A stretch of DNA of 5,298 nucleotides from Tardiphaga sp. (GTDB taxonomy: Bacteria > Pseudomonadota > Alphaproteobacteria > Rhizobiales > Xanthobacteraceae), in the NCBI GenBank assembly GCA_028290765.1, contig JAQGJF010000118.1:1-5298 (forward strand), written 5' to 3'. The notes beneath the pieces are model-generated. The model did not search any database. It was not told where the DNA came from and saw only the letters and a program-made list of their open reading frames with translations. Positions 5,229-5,298 of the stretch are shown in pieces (within the stretch, counting starts at the first letter, position 1; each line of letters opens with the position of its first letter). The translations under genes and the position numbers were made by a program.

Positions 5229-5298
5229 GTAGCCCGGGTGGGCGCCAACGAGACCCGGGTCAACGCGCGGTGCTCCCGGATGTTGTTCCGCTCATCCG
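5229..5298. repeat. Second intergenic palindromic repeat, cut by right window edge
   Basis: It starts GTAGCCCGGG. CCCGGGT (5233-5239) pairs with ACCCGGG (5253-5259) over 13 nt, and CGGATG (5277-5282) pairs with CATCCG (5293-5298) over 10 nt; the latter stem probably continues past the edge. The style (GTAGCCCGG start, CTCATCCG at the far side) fits a dispersed repeat class I recall from Bradyrhizobium-like genomes, whose right end would read GGGCTAC. It is a different class from the repeat at 4307-4389. Confidence 0.65.

Noticed and set aside
1..5298. CRISPR array, tRNA/rRNA, insertion sequence or toxin-antitoxin pair
   Set aside because: No regularly spaced repeats, cloverleaf-like sequence, transposase motif or small overlapping gene pair was found on either strand.

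Overview
The window is high-GC DNA whose proteins, rhizobial-style intergenic palindromes and gene style fit an alphaproteobacterium of the Bradyrhizobium/Rhodopseudomonas group (Nitrobacteraceae). This is inferred from remembered family resemblance, not from a search. It looks like ordinary chromosome: four complete genes, one gene cut by the left edge, and no RNA gene, integrase, transposase or CRISPR array. The longest stretch without a gene is 257 bp (257-513).

Layout from left to right. (1) The 5' part of a minus-strand gene (<1-256) encodes an exported TPR-type protein. (2) A divergent intergenic region (257-513) holds several hairpins, one followed by seven T's. (3) A plus-strand cytoplasmic serine hydrolase of the class C beta-lactamase/family VIII esterase fold (514-1758) follows. 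(4) A minus-strand exported protein (1779-2555) combines TPR repeats with a C-terminal LprI-like (DUF1311) domain and is convergent with the hydrolase. It is related to the truncated gene at the left edge. (5) A plus-strand CPA1-family Na+(or K+)/H+ antiporter (2737-4278) probably uses a TTG start. (6) An 83-bp intergenic palindrome (4307-4389) sits between the convergent antiporter and regulator genes. (7) A minus-strand PadR-family repressor (4447-5109) resembles E. coli YqjI, with a Gly/Arg/His-rich N-terminal extension. (8) An AT-rich control region (about 5111-5205) carries the repressor's promoter and three copies of a TATCTTNAGATA-like palindrome. (9) A second type of intergenic palindromic repeat (5229 onward) is cut by the right edge.

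The genes do not form an operon; strands alternate as -, +, -, +, -. The clearest regulatory story is at the right end. The PadR-type repressor probably binds the repeated palindromes, one of which covers its own -10 box, and so regulates itself. It may also control a divergent gene to the right that is not visible here. The two TPR proteins and the antiporter are envelope-associated, but the sequence does not show them acting together. No clearly new system is evident. The most useful leads are the operator array, the LprI-like domain lacking its distal cysteines, and the possible terminated transcript in the left intergenic region.
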